Below, piece by piece: positions 1 through 9,141 of a DNA stretch of 64,000 bases. Both the position numbers and the translations under genes were made by a program. Within the stretch, counting starts at the first letter, position 1; every line of letters starts with the position of its first letter. The stretch spans positions 1 through 64,000 of the forward strand of contig JBCCOV010000001.1 in the NCBI GenBank assembly GCA_039039985.1, given 5' to 3'. This DNA is from JBCBWG01 sp039039985. GTDB taxonomy: Bacteria; Pseudomonadota; Alphaproteobacteria; Rhizobiales; Hyphomicrobiaceae. A model generated the notes under the pieces. The model was given only the letters and a program-made list of their open reading frames with translations, searched no databases and was not told the origin of the DNA.

Positions 1-245
1 CCAGGCCGCGACTGCGGCCCGGCGCGTTGCGCCGCGCCCGCGCAGGGCCCGGCCGCAGGCCGGAACAGCCCGTGAGCGAAGAGAGTCTTTGATTGCGCTG
101 TTCGCACGCTCGCAGGCTCGCGGCTCGAGCGCTGGCTATCCTGATAGGACAATCCCAGGCCGCGAACGCGGCCCGGCGCGCTGCGCCGCCCCCGCGGAGG
201 GCCTGGCCGAAGGCCAGAACAGCCCGTGAGCGAAAGCAAGCGAGA
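1..245. repeat. Palindrome-rich dispersed repeat, copy 1 (two partial units)
   Basis: Two similar units begin at 1 and about 155. Each carries a GGCCGC/GCGGCC hairpin (4-9 with 14-19 in the first), a GGCGC/GCGCC hairpin (21-25 with 29-33) and a GGCC-rich palindrome, then the stretch 'cagcccgtgagcgaa'. Between the units, 85-150 matches 19257-19320 and 19475-19495 ('gtctttgattgcgctgttcg'). The same modules recur in longer form at 19257-19722. The arrangement resembles REP/BIME-type intergenic repeats. No coding gene is supported here; the apparent short reading frames are by-products of the palindromes. Confidence 0.8.
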
Positions 246-763
246 GCGACACGCTCTGGCGCCGCCCTCATCTTGTGTCAGGTGCGCGCATTGCACGCAT
301 AACGGGCGCGAGAAAGTCTTCCACAATTTTGTTGGGAATCAATGCGATCCGATCACATCGCAAGCGCCTCAGTGCCGACACAGCAACGACGCTTCTCAGT
401 CGACATTACGCCACCAAAATGTCAAAATTAAAACACTTTTGCCAAAGTATTATAGTCGATGCCTTTAGAATGACACGGTTCGCCGTGGCAAAGACTGGAT
501 TTGCTGAAATTTGGACGAAATCGGCGATAACCAACTGAGGCTGTCAAGGCCCACTCGAACCAAAACTTCTTGAAAAAACGTGCCAAGTTTATCAGTATTG
601 GGTAGTGCGGCCGTTGTGACACGGCTGTTCGTTGCGTTCCAGGGTGACTCAGGTCCGCCGCATCTCCTGACGACTTCCTGGAACCGCTAGTGCCGTGAAC
701 CGCCACTGCACTAGAAATGCCGGGGCAGCGTCTACGCCCTCTTTGTCGCTGCTTTCGGCCTTA
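246..763. other. Intergenic stretch without a recognisable gene
   Basis: Between the repeat and the hairpin at 764-825 there are only short overlapping reading frames on both strands. None has recognisable similarity or a convincing ribosome-binding site. The segment 390-600 is visibly more AT-rich than the flanks. I see no confident feature here. Confidence 0.5.
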
Positions 764-825
764 GGCCAGAGGGTCTGTCAGATTCGGAACTACCCCGCTG
801 CCGAACCTGTCAACGCCCTCTGGCC
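764..825. ncRNA. Nested hairpin, candidate structured RNA or transcription terminator
   Basis: A perfect 10-bp inverted repeat (GGCCAGAGGG at 764-773 with CCCTCTGGCC at 816-825) encloses an inner perfect 5-bp stem (TTCGG 783-787 with CCGAA 801-805). It lies downstream of rpmG, so on the minus strand it could end the rpmG transcript, although no clear U-run follows. An independent small RNA is the alternative. The strand cannot be decided from sequence. Confidence 0.35.
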
Positions 826-924
826 ACTCCAGCCAGCCAGCTAGCGTTATCCACTTTGTCGAGACAAGACGGACTCTTCAGCGCTGTCGGCCGACATTTC
901 GGGCGCGAATGGCGAAGACTGCAG

Positions 925-1092
925 TTACTTGATTTTTGTTTCTTTGAACTCGACGTGCTTACGCGCGATCGGGTCATACTTCTTAAGGCTCAGCTTTTCG
1001 GTGAGGTTCCGAGGGTTCTTTTTCGTAACATAGAAAAAGCCCGTACCGGCAGTTGAAAGCAACTTAATCTTCTGAACGACGGGCTTCGCCAT
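925..1092 (-). CDS. rpmG: 50S ribosomal protein L33
   Basis: This 55-residue protein begins MAKPVVQKIKLLSTAGTGFF and continues with YVTKKNPRN and KLSLKKYDP, ending in KHVEFKETKIK. That is the full-length L33 pattern of Proteobacteria, a small basic protein of the large ribosomal subunit near the E site. It has none of the cysteine pairs of zinc-binding L33 paralogues, so it is the C-minus form. It is the last gene of the minus-strand block that starts with pyrB. Identification is secure from length and sequence. Confidence 0.95.
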   Translation of the reverse strand: MAKPVVQKIKLLSTAGTGFFYVTKKNPRNLTEKLSLKKYDPIARKHVEFKETKIK

Positions 1093-1169
1093 CTTTGCGT
1101 GTCCCTGTTATCGGTTGGTTGTCTTTGAGACGCCAAACTAGTACTGGCCCGTCCGATGTCAAGCCATCT

Positions 1170-1913
1170 CTATTCAGTGCTCGCAGTGAGTAGATCCCGG
1201 TGGAAAACGCCGCGATTCTGATGGTAGAAGGGCACCGGGTGGCGCGATGGCCCAAGCGGGCCGACCGAAAGGCGGTCGCAGAACTCATCCAAAACGACTT
1301 GCGTAATCGGCGCCAGATCCAAGCTCTTGATTTCAAGAAGGCTATACCATCCAAGCTCCGACAGCTCACCATCCGGCGCGACGGTCTGCGTCGCCACCTC
1401 TGAACGTTCGACGCAGAAGAAGCGCGTATCAAAGCGCCGTGTCCGACCTGGCGGCGTGATGGCGCGCGCAAAAAACGTCAGCACAGCCGGCGTCGGAATG
1501 TGACCATTGCCAAGAAAGCTTTCCCAGGACGGGTGGCCCACTTTACCGGTCTGATTTGCGGTCTCGCTTGCACCGATAATCAGGCCGGCCTCCTCGTAAG
1601 CCTCGCGTATCGCAGCCAGAGCGAGCGCGAGCGCACGCGCGTTGCTGGGCGTTCCCTTCATGTCGGCAAGGAGTTTGGCGCGTTCGCTTTCGGCCAGAGT
1701 GCCGGCAGTTCCAATTGTCTTGTCCTCGGGATCGACACGACCACCGGGAAACACGAACTTGCCGGGCATGAATGCCTGCGTTGCCTGGCGCTGCCCCATC
1801 AGCACGCGCAGCTCGCCGCTTTCCCGGTCGAAGACGACAACCGAAGCGGCATCACGCGGCCGGTCGGACTTTGCTTCGCTCACGACTTCCCCCGGGACAT
1901 GTCCATACGTCAT
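1170..1913 (-). CDS. NUDIX hydrolase (NUDT19/CoA-pyrophosphatase-like subfamily)
   Basis: Nudix-fold hydrolase of 247 residues that probably cleaves a nucleoside diphosphate linked to another moiety. The Nudix box is split: the PGG lies at residues 56-58 and the REAYEEAG helix at 103-110, with about 45 residues inserted between them. That insertion is typical of the NUDT19-type group, whose studied members act on CoA-like substrates. I placed the start at the ATG giving MTYGHVPGE; a GTG at 1958 would add 15 residues. It sits between DUF983 and rpmG, a common alphaproteobacterial neighbourhood. The substrate is unknown. Confidence 0.85.
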   Translation of the reverse strand: MTYGHVPGEVVSEAKSDRPRDAASVVVFDRESGELRVLMGQRQATQAFMPGKFVFPGGRVDPEDKTIGTAGTLAESERAKLLADMKGTPSNARALALALAAIREAYEEAGLIIGASETANQTGKVGHPSWESFLGNGHIPTPAVLTFFARAITPPGRTRRFDTRFFCVERSEVATQTVAPDGELSELGWYSLLEIKSLDLAPITQVVLDEFCDRLSVGPLGPSRHPVPFYHQNRGVFHRDLLTASTE

Positions 1914-2145
1914 CTTAGAGGGTTTCAGATTCAGCTGGAACCAGCCAACACCACCCACCTGGTAATCTCTCTGATCGTGCCGCGGGGTGGCCGAACGACA
2001 TCGGATGTTACCGATATCGCCACGCCATCAAATGCTGAACTTGGAAACATCTAAGCGCGAGGGGGCGGATGGCGCGACATGGCGCCTCCGCCAGACCCGA
2101 AAACGCTCGAATTGTTGCCGCCCGGGAAAACCGAGCGTGCAATGG

Positions 2146-2556
2146 TCAACGCAGACTTTGCGTGTCGCCGGCATCTGCAGCGTCGGCAAAACCGTGCATG
2201 CGTAAGGCCCATTGCAGACCAACGAATGCCCCTTTGATCTTCGGCAGAAGCCAGAGGCACATCACGACGGTCAGCGGAAGCCACAACACCAAATGCAACC
2301 AGGCCGGCGGTGCGGCATACTGTTCGAGCGCCAGAACGCCGCCGACCAGAATATGGCCTGCGATGAAAATCGTAAAATACGGTGGCGCATCGTCGGCCTG
2401 ATGATGAAACAGTTCAGTCTTGCAGTTCGCGCATGTATCGTGGACTTTCAAGTAACTGTGAAATAGCGGCGCCGAGCCACATGACGGGCAATAACCGGCA
2501 AAGCCGCGCCGCATGGCCGTCATCCAGGCGCGGTCCGGTTCATTGGTGTCAGACAT
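2146..2556 (-). CDS. DUF983 family membrane protein
   Basis: 136 residues. Two CxxC pairs (C23/C26 and C42/C45) form a probable small zinc-ribbon in the N-terminal cytoplasmic part. Two hydrophobic segments follow at about 60-80 and 87-105. This is the usual DUF983 layout (RGFxGxCPxCG near the N-terminus). The family function is not established. It follows rnr on the same strand, as in many Rhizobiales, so co-transcription with rnr and the Nudix gene is likely. Confidence 0.88.
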   Translation of the reverse strand: MSDTNEPDRAWMTAMRRGFAGYCPSCGSAPLFHSYLKVHDTCANCKTELFHHQADDAPPYFTIFIAGHILVGGVLALEQYAAPPAWLHLVLWLPLTVVMCLWLLPKIKGAFVGLQWALRMHGFADAADAGDTQSLR

Positions 2557-2638
2557 GTCAAACCCTTTCGCGATCTACCCGCAGTCTACCTGACCCGGCT
2601 GCGCGCGACCGCCACTTGGTTGCATCTGTCCCAGCGAC

Positions 2639-4942
2639 TCAACGTCGCCGACCTCGCAGGCGCGGTGATGACGTCCGCCCCGGCCTGCCGCGATTTTGGC
2701 GTCCGCCCTTCGTTGTGAACCGCCGCCCATCGCTGAGCATTTCGAAACGAAGCGCCCCAGCCGTCGGGATGGCCTCGACAAGGCGCACTGTTACACGGTC
2801 TCCAAGCGCGTAACCGGTGCCAAGTGCGTGGCAAATCAGGGCATGTTGCGTGTCGTCGTGGTGATACAAGCCATCGAGCGTTGAAATCGGGACGAAGCCG
2901 TCAGCCCCGGTCTCGTCCAAACGCACAAACAGTCCACTGCGAGACACGCCGGAGATGCGGGCACCAAACGTTGCGCCCACCCGATCGGCAAGATAGGCGG
3001 CAATCAGCCGCTCCACGGTTTCGCGTTCGGCCGCCATCGCTCTGCGTTCGAGATCGGAGATATCCTGCGCAATCGAGCGGAGCTTGGCCAGATGCTCCCG
3101 CGGCATGCCATCGTCACCGAATTCAAGTGCGGCAATCAGCGCGCGATGGACCAAAAGGTCCGCGTAACGGCGGATCGGGGAGGTGAAATGGGCGTAGCGT
3201 TTGAGGTTCAAGCCAAAGTGGCCAATGTTCGTTACATCGTACACCGCCTGGCTCTGCGAGCGCAGGACCACTTCGCTGACAAGATCGGGAACCGGCAACG
3301 ATTGCGCTTGCTGCAAAACGCGATTGAAGTGCTCTGGGCGCAACGTGTTTGCCGCCGGCAGCTTCAGCGATAGCGTCGCGAGAAAGTCTCGCAATCCCTG
3401 GAGCTTTTCTTTCCCAGGCTGATCGTGCACGCGGTAGACGGCTGCGTGCTTTTTGGCTTCCAGCGTTTCCGCAGCCGCAACGTTGGCCTGGATCATGAAC
3501 TCCTCGATCAGGCGGTGCGCATCAAGCCGCTGCGGAACCTCGATGTCGCGCACAGCACCGTCCGGCCCGAGACGAACCTTGCGCTCCGGCAAGTCGAGAT
3601 CCAGCGGCGCACGTGCGTTTCGCCCCCGTTGCACAACGCCATACGCAGCCCAGAGCGGGCCGATAACCGTTTCGAGCAGCGGAGCGGTCCGGTCGCACGC
3701 CTGGCCCTCAAACGCCCGTTGAGCCTCCTCGTAGCTGAGTTTGACGTGTGAGCGCATCAGGGCGCGCTTGAAGATGTGGGATTGCTTGCGGCCGCTCGCA
3801 TCGAACACCATCCGGACCGCAAGGCACGGGCGATCTTCTTGCTCCCGCAGCGAGCATAGGTCGTTTGAGATGCGCTCGGGCAGCATCGGCACGACACGGT
3901 CGGGAAAGTAGCACGAGTTGCCGCGGCGCATGGCTTCATGATCCAGGCGCGAACCGTGCCGGACGTAATAGGCAACGTCGGCAATCGCGACGGTCACGAT
4001 GACGCCGCCCGGGTTTGACGGCGATGGGTCCGGTGCCGCATGCACCGCATCGTCGTGATCACGGGCGTCGGCCGGGTCGATCGTAATCAGAGGGATGTGT
4101 CTGAGATCCTCGCGTCCCTTATCGTCGAGGTCCGGCAGGTCTTCCAGTTCAGCAAGAACGGACTCGGGAAACTCATCCGGTATGCCGTGGGCATGGATGG
4201 CAATCAGGCTGATTTGCCGTTGATCTGAGGGATTGCCGATGACCTCGGCTATGCGCGCCTGCGGTGCGTGGAACCGACCGCGCCGAAGCAGCTCGAAACG
4301 CACGAGGTCACCATCTTTGGCGCGACCGGCATCGTCCCGCGTAACCTGCCATTCCTTCAAGGCCTTGCGGTCGACCGGGGAAATCATGCCGCCACGCTTG
4401 GTTTGCTTGAAGATCCCGAGTTGGCGGGTCTTCTCACGTGGCAGGCGCTTCATGGGGACGGCGACAAATCTGAAGCTGGTGCCGTCGTCCTCCGTCGCCG
4501 GGCGCACTTCTGCGAGAATCCGGTCGCCGACGCCGAGCGCCCGATCGATCCCCGACCGTCCTCGGCCGGATCGCGCCGGCACGGGCTGATCGGTTTCCGA
4601 CACAAGCGCGCGCGGGCGATCGCCTTCCGCGTCGTCCCAGCTGACGGGCTCGGCAATAAGATCACCTTCCCGATCGAGATCGACGATTTCGAGAACAGTC
4701 ACGGGCGGGAGGCCGCCCTTCGGACGAACGGCTTTCCGATTGCCGGCAATCAGGCCGTCGTCGGCCATCTCAGACAACAGCTGCTTCAGGGCGATCCGGT
4801 CGCCCCCTTTGATACCAAAGGCTTTCGCAATCTCGCGCTTCCCGACTTTGGCGCCGGCCGTCTGCACATAGTCCAGAATTTGCTCTTTGGTCGGCAGACC
4901 CGCGCCCACCGACTTTGCGCGACGCATGGGTTGCCGAGCCAT
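2639..4942 (-). CDS. rnr: Ribonuclease R
   Basis: 3'-to-5' exoribonuclease of the RNase II/R family, 767 residues. An N-terminal helix-turn-helix/RNase R winged region (about 20-75) precedes cold-shock-like domains. The RNB domain carries D289, D295, D297 and D298, matching the metal-binding Asp set (DPADARDHDD). FTSPIRRYADL lies in the C-terminal half of the RNB domain, followed by an S1 domain from about residue 650. The last 25 residues are rich in Arg, Gly and Lys, the basic tail that helps RNase R enter structured RNA. The start lies 23 nt downstream of the topA stop, so the genes probably share a transcript. Confidence 0.96.
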   Translation of the reverse strand: MARQPMRRAKSVGAGLPTKEQILDYVQTAGAKVGKREIAKAFGIKGGDRIALKQLLSEMADDGLIAGNRKAVRPKGGLPPVTVLEIVDLDREGDLIAEPVSWDDAEGDRPRALVSETDQPVPARSGRGRSGIDRALGVGDRILAEVRPATEDDGTSFRFVAVPMKRLPREKTRQLGIFKQTKRGGMISPVDRKALKEWQVTRDDAGRAKDGDLVRFELLRRGRFHAPQARIAEVIGNPSDQRQISLIAIHAHGIPDEFPESVLAELEDLPDLDDKGREDLRHIPLITIDPADARDHDDAVHAAPDPSPSNPGGVIVTVAIADVAYYVRHGSRLDHEAMRRGNSCYFPDRVVPMLPERISNDLCSLREQEDRPCLAVRMVFDASGRKQSHIFKRALMRSHVKLSYEEAQRAFEGQACDRTAPLLETVIGPLWAAYGVVQRGRNARAPLDLDLPERKVRLGPDGAVRDIEVPQRLDAHRLIEEFMIQANVAAAETLEAKKHAAVYRVHDQPGKEKLQGLRDFLATLSLKLPAANTLRPEHFNRVLQQAQSLPVPDLVSEVVLRSQSQAVYDVTNIGHFGLNLKRYAHFTSPIRRYADLLVHRALIAALEFGDDGMPREHLAKLRSIAQDISDLERRAMAAERETVERLIAAYLADRVGATFGARISGVSRSGLFVRLDETGADGFVPISTLDGLYHHDDTQHALICHALGTGYALGDRVTVRLVEAIPTAGALRFEMLSDGRRFTTKGGRQNRGRPGRTSSPRLRGRRR

Positions 4943-4965
4943 AGCGGTGCCTTTCTCGCGTTATC

Positions 4966-7701
4966 TCAAAACGGCGCTTCGTCGTCAGCTGGCGGTGGCG
5001 AGGTTTTCTTGGCGGCCGTCTTCTTGGCCGGGCTTTTCTTTGCGGCGCTCTTCTTCGCTGCGCTTTTCTTCGCCGGCGCAGCCTTGTCGGCTGTGGCCTT
5101 TGAGGCGGCCTTCTTCTTTGCCGGTGCCTTTTTCGCCGCCGCTTTCTTTGCCGGCGCCTTCTTCTTGGTGCCGGCCTTCGCCGCGCGTTCTGCAATCAGT
5201 TTGATGGCTTCATCGAGCGTGACTGCAGCCGGATCCTGCCCCTTCGGAATCGTCGCGTTGATCTTGCCGTGTTTGACATAGGGCCCGTAGCGACCGTTCA
5301 GCACTTCGATCTTGCCACCCTCAGCGGGATGCTCGCCAAGGTCTTTCAGAACCTGCGCCTTTTGCTGTCCGAACCGACCGCCTTTGCCGGCGGCCTTTTC
5401 CGCAATCACCGTAACAGCGCGGTTGAGCCCGATCTCGAACACGTCCTGCACGGTCTCGAGGTTGGCAAACTTGCCGTCATGCACAACGAAGGGGCCGTAA
5501 CGTCCGATGCCCGCTTCAATTGGCTTGCCGGTTTCCGGGTGCAACCCAACCTCACGCGGCAGATTGAGCAGACGCAGCGCCAGTTCGAGATCAACCTCGT
5601 CGGCCGCGATCCCCTTCGGGATTGACGCGCGTTTCGGCTTCTCGCCGTCTTCGCCGGCCTCTCCACGTTGCAGATAGGGTCCGAAGCGCCCGGTGCGCAG
5701 CGTGATGGCTAGTCCGGTATCCGGGTCGTAGCCCATCACTTTGCCGTCTAATGCCGCAGCTTCCGCCTCGTCGTTGGATTGTGAGAGCTGCCGCGTAAAC
5801 CGGCATTCCGGGTAGTTGCTGCAGCCGACAAATGCGCCGAATTTGCCGGAAATCTTGAGGCTGAGACGACCGGCCGCGCATGCCGGGCAGGTCCGCCCAT
5901 CGGTGCCGTCTTCCTTTGTCGGAAAGACGTGCGGGCCGAGGATCTCGTTCAAGGCCTCAAGTACGTCTGAGACCCGAAGCTCTCGCGTTTCCTCGATCGC
6001 CGCCGTGAACTCCCGCCAGAAGTCGCCGAGCACACGCTGCCAATCCAGCTTGGCGTCTGAGATCAAATCAAGCTTCTCTTCCAGGCTGGCCGTGAAATCG
6101 TACTCCACGTAGCGCTCGAAGAAGCTCGAGAGAAAGGCCGTGACAAGCCGCCCCTTGTCCTCAGGAATGAGGCGCTTCTGATCGAATCGGACGTATTCGC
6201 GATCCTGCAGAACGCCGAGTGTCGTCGCGTATGTCGAGGGCCGGCCGATGCCGAGCTCTTCCATCTTCTTGACGAGTGTCGCCTCGGTATAACGTGGCGG
6301 CGGTTGCGTAAAATGCTGGTTCGCATCGATCGTGCGATCCTTGAGCGCCTCGCCCTCCTTCAGCGGCGGCAAGCGTCGCGACGCTTCGTCGTCGCTGTCG
6401 TCCTGGCCCTCTTCATACAGTGTGAGAAAGCCCGGAAAGACCGTCACCGTTCCCGTGGCCCGCAGGCCGTAGGGCTTTCTGTCATGGCCGGATACCGCGA
6501 TGTCGACCGTCGTCTGCTCAAGCTGCGCAGAGGCCATCTGACTGGCAACCGCTCGCTTCCAGATCAGCTCATACAACGCAGCCTGGTCCCGTTGGAGATG
6601 GCCGGCAACGTCCTTGGGCCGACGCGAAAAATCAGTCGGCCGCACGGCCTCGTGCGCCTCTTGGGCGTTTTTGGCTTTCGACTTGTACTCCCGCGGCTTG
6701 TCCGGGAGGTACCGCGCGCTATAGTCCGCCTCGATCTGCCGGCGCAATTCGCTGACGGCTTCGGGAATAATCTGAACACCGTCGGTCCGCATGTAGGTGA
6801 TCAGTCCGGCCGTCTCGCCGCCGAGGTCGACTCCTTCGTACAGGCCTTGTGCGACCTGCATGGTCTGCTTGGCCGAGAACCCCAGCTTGCGCGAGGCCTC
6901 TTGCTGCAAGGTCGATGTCGTGAACGGTGGCGCCGGATGGCGGCGCACGGGCCTGGTCTCAACCCCGGATACGGCGAAGGTGCCACCTGTGATTGCGGCC
7001 TTGATCGCGTGCGCGGTGTCGGAGTCCTTGATGTCCTGGCGCTTGACGGTCTGGCCATCCATCGCATTGAGTTTGGCCTTGACCTCGTCCCCCTGGGCCG
7101 TCTCCAGAAGGGCGTCAATGGACCAGTATTCTTCCGAATTGAAGGCCTCGATCTCGGCCTCACGGTCACAGACGAGACGCAGCGCGACCGATTGAACCCG
7201 ACCGGCGGAGCGGGCGCCGGGCAGCTTGCGCCACAGCACCGGCGATAACGTGAAGCCGACCAGATAGTCCAACGCGCGGCGTGCCAGATAGGCGTCGACC
7301 AGCGGTGTGTCGATTTGCCGGGGTTCGCGCAGCGCGGCAACCACGGCCGGCTTCGTGACCGCGTTAAACGTCACACGCTCGACCGGAATATCTTTGAGCG
7401 CGCGCTTCTTGCTGAGAATGTCGAGCAGGTGCCACGAGATCGCTTCGCCTTCGCGATCGGGGTCGGTGGCCAGGATCAACTTGTCCGCCTGCTTGAGCGC
7501 GGTCGTGATCTCCTTGATCACCTTTTGCGACCGCGTGTCCGTATCCCAGACCATCGCAAAGCCATTGTCCGGATCCACCGAGCCGTCCTTGGCCGGGAGA
7601 TCGCGGACATGCCCGTATGAGGCGATGACCTTGTAGTCGTGTCCGAGATATTTGTTGATTGCTTTAGCCTTTGCGGCCGATTCAACAATCAGTACGTTCA
7701 T
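4966..7701 (-). CDS. topA: DNA topoisomerase I (type IA)
   Basis: Relaxes negative supercoils by transient single-strand cleavage; 911 residues. The TOPRIM domain is at the N-terminus (VESAAKAKAI, then DPDREGEAISWH around 80-91). The catalytic tyrosine is Y303 in ITYMRTDG, and RPSTYATTL lies further on. A four-cysteine zinc motif (CPAC...CSNYPEC) and several C-terminal repeat domains follow. The last about 75 residues are almost pure Lys, Ala and Pro (KKAPAKKAAAKK-like), a histone-H1-like tail common in alphaproteobacterial TopA. It lies between dprA and rnr on the same strand. Confidence 0.97.
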   Translation of the reverse strand: MNVLIVESAAKAKAINKYLGHDYKVIASYGHVRDLPAKDGSVDPDNGFAMVWDTDTRSQKVIKEITTALKQADKLILATDPDREGEAISWHLLDILSKKRALKDIPVERVTFNAVTKPAVVAALREPRQIDTPLVDAYLARRALDYLVGFTLSPVLWRKLPGARSAGRVQSVALRLVCDREAEIEAFNSEEYWSIDALLETAQGDEVKAKLNAMDGQTVKRQDIKDSDTAHAIKAAITGGTFAVSGVETRPVRRHPAPPFTTSTLQQEASRKLGFSAKQTMQVAQGLYEGVDLGGETAGLITYMRTDGVQIIPEAVSELRRQIEADYSARYLPDKPREYKSKAKNAQEAHEAVRPTDFSRRPKDVAGHLQRDQAALYELIWKRAVASQMASAQLEQTTVDIAVSGHDRKPYGLRATGTVTVFPGFLTLYEEGQDDSDDEASRRLPPLKEGEALKDRTIDANQHFTQPPPRYTEATLVKKMEELGIGRPSTYATTLGVLQDREYVRFDQKRLIPEDKGRLVTAFLSSFFERYVEYDFTASLEEKLDLISDAKLDWQRVLGDFWREFTAAIEETRELRVSDVLEALNEILGPHVFPTKEDGTDGRTCPACAAGRLSLKISGKFGAFVGCSNYPECRFTRQLSQSNDEAEAAALDGKVMGYDPDTGLAITLRTGRFGPYLQRGEAGEDGEKPKRASIPKGIAADEVDLELALRLLNLPREVGLHPETGKPIEAGIGRYGPFVVHDGKFANLETVQDVFEIGLNRAVTVIAEKAAGKGGRFGQQKAQVLKDLGEHPAEGGKIEVLNGRYGPYVKHGKINATIPKGQDPAAVTLDEAIKLIAERAAKAGTKKKAPAKKAAAKKAPAKKKAASKATADKAAPAKKSAAKKSAAKKSPAKKTAAKKTSPPPADDEAPF

Positions 7702-7944
7702 GATCGATTGCCGGTCCTTCGAGGCTTAACCAAAATTCTCTTTGGTTGCCTGGGCCTTATCCTTGTTTGTCGCCGAACAGGGCAGTCAGCCAAACGGCCG
7801 CAACTCCCCTGAGAGATGTTGCGCGAAGATGGGTGATGGCCGGATCAGTGTCAAACGATCCAGGTGTTCTTACGATGTACCACTGGATGATCCGTTGATG
7901 AACGTCGTTCAGATCAGCGGGTTGCGCTCATCACAAATGCGGCA

Positions 7945-9141
7945 TCATCCGGTGCCTGGCCTGAGCGAGATCAGCTGACCGCCATGGTGCTCCAGCCGGC
8001 CGGCCAGCGACAGCTCAAGAATAACGATTTGGGTGTCGCGCGATGATAGTCCAGCCGCGCGCGCGATGTCATCGACATGCGTTGGGGTGGGGCCCAGCAC
8101 AGCGATAACGCCGGCGCGCGCCGTGTCAGACAGCGCAATTCCGGTTTGCCCAGCCTGCAGCTGCAGCTGTTCCGGCGCCGTGCGTACGAGCGCATCCGGA
8201 GCTCTGAGCTGGGAAAGGTCGATCTGGCTCTCAGATGTCAGCGGGCGGAGCGCTTCGACAACGTGAGCGGCATCGGCCACCAATGTCGCGCCATCGCGAA
8301 GCAGTGCGTTCGTGCCCCGTGCGCGCGGATCCAGCGGATGGCCCGGGACAGCCAACACCAGCCGGCCTTGCTCACCGGCAGTCCGCGCAGTGATCAGCGA
8401 GCCAGACCGGGTTGCCGCTTCGACAATGACAACCCCAAGCGACAGCCCTGAGATGAGCCGATTGCGGCGCGGAAAGTCCTTGCCGCGTGGCTTGAAACCG
8501 GGTGGCTGCTCGGACACCAGGCAGCCTTGCTCCGCAATCGCGGCATGGAGGTTGCGGTTTTCTGGCGGGTAGATGTTGTCGACACCGCCAGCCAGGACGG
8601 CAATCGTGCCGCATGACAGAGCCGTCGCGTGCGCGGCGCTGTCGATGCCGCGGGCCATGCCAGACACAACCACGAAGCCGGCGCGGCCCAGATCGGCCGA
8701 GAGCTGGCGCGTGAATGTCAGTCCCGCAGCGGATGCCTCGCGCGATCCCACGATCGCGATCCCGGGCCGCTCAAACAGGCTGTTGCGGCCCAATGTGTAG
8801 ATCATCGGCGGTGGGTGCTCCAGCGCAGCAAGCGCTGCCGGATAGCCGGGCTCGATCGTGAAAACCGGCCGTGCGCCGATTTTCTGCGCGTGGTCCAACT
8901 CAACTTCGACCGTCTGGCGGGACGGCACACGCGGTGCCGCGCGCCGGCCGCCGCGCCGCGCGAGTTCGGGAAGCATGGCCAAGGCCTCTTCGGCCCCGCC
9001 GGCACGATTGATCAACGTACGGAACGTGGCGGGCCCAACCGTCTCGGATCGCACCAGGCGCAGGCAGGCGATGCGTTCCCGCTCGCTCAGCTCAGCGACG
9101 GGGAGCGGCGCAATTGCGGAATCCAGCTCATGCCTTGGCAC
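7945..9141 (-). CDS. dprA: DNA-processing protein DprA (Smf)
   Basis: Loads RecA onto incoming single-stranded DNA during transformation; DprA/Smf is also widespread in species not known to be competent. The Rossmann-like core shows IAIVGSREAS, VVSGMARGIDSAAH, GGVDNIYPPEN, FPRRNRLISGLS and AVPGHPLDPRA. A winged-helix (DprA_WH) region closes the protein. I chose the GTG at 9141 because GAGGAG lies 10 nt upstream at 9152-9157; the frame is open further, to a TTG at 9165. The chosen start overlaps the end of plsY by 14 nt, implying translational coupling. About 398 residues. Confidence 0.93.
   Translation of the reverse strand: MPRHELDSAIAPLPVAELSERERIACLRLVRSETVGPATFRTLINRAGGAEEALAMLPELARRGGRRAAPRVPSRQTVEVELDHAQKIGARPVFTIEPGYPAALAALEHPPPMIYTLGRNSLFERPGIAIVGSREASAAGLTFTRQLSADLGRAGFVVVSGMARGIDSAAHATALSCGTIAVLAGGVDNIYPPENRNLHAAIAEQGCLVSEQPPGFKPRGKDFPRRNRLISGLSLGVVIVEAATRSGSLITARTAGEQGRLVLAVPGHPLDPRARGTNALLRDGATLVADAAHVVEALRPLTSESQIDLSQLRAPDALVRTAPEQLQLQAGQTGIALSDTARAGVIAVLGPTPTHVDDIARAAGLSSRDTQIVILELSLAGRLEHHGGQLISLRPGTG

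Noticed and set aside
428..706. A 92-residue minus-strand protein near the left end
   Set aside because: Overlaps other equally weak frames on both strands, lacks a ribosome-binding site and matches nothing recognisable.
4268..5281. A plus-strand frame of 337 codons opposite rnr and topA
   Set aside because: It is antisense to the Lys/Ala-rich TopA tail and RNase R; the Phe/Ala repeats are the reverse reading of the Lys/Ala codons.
6304..7248. A plus-strand frame of 314 codons inside topA
   Set aside because: Fully antisense to the conserved TopA core, with no family resemblance.
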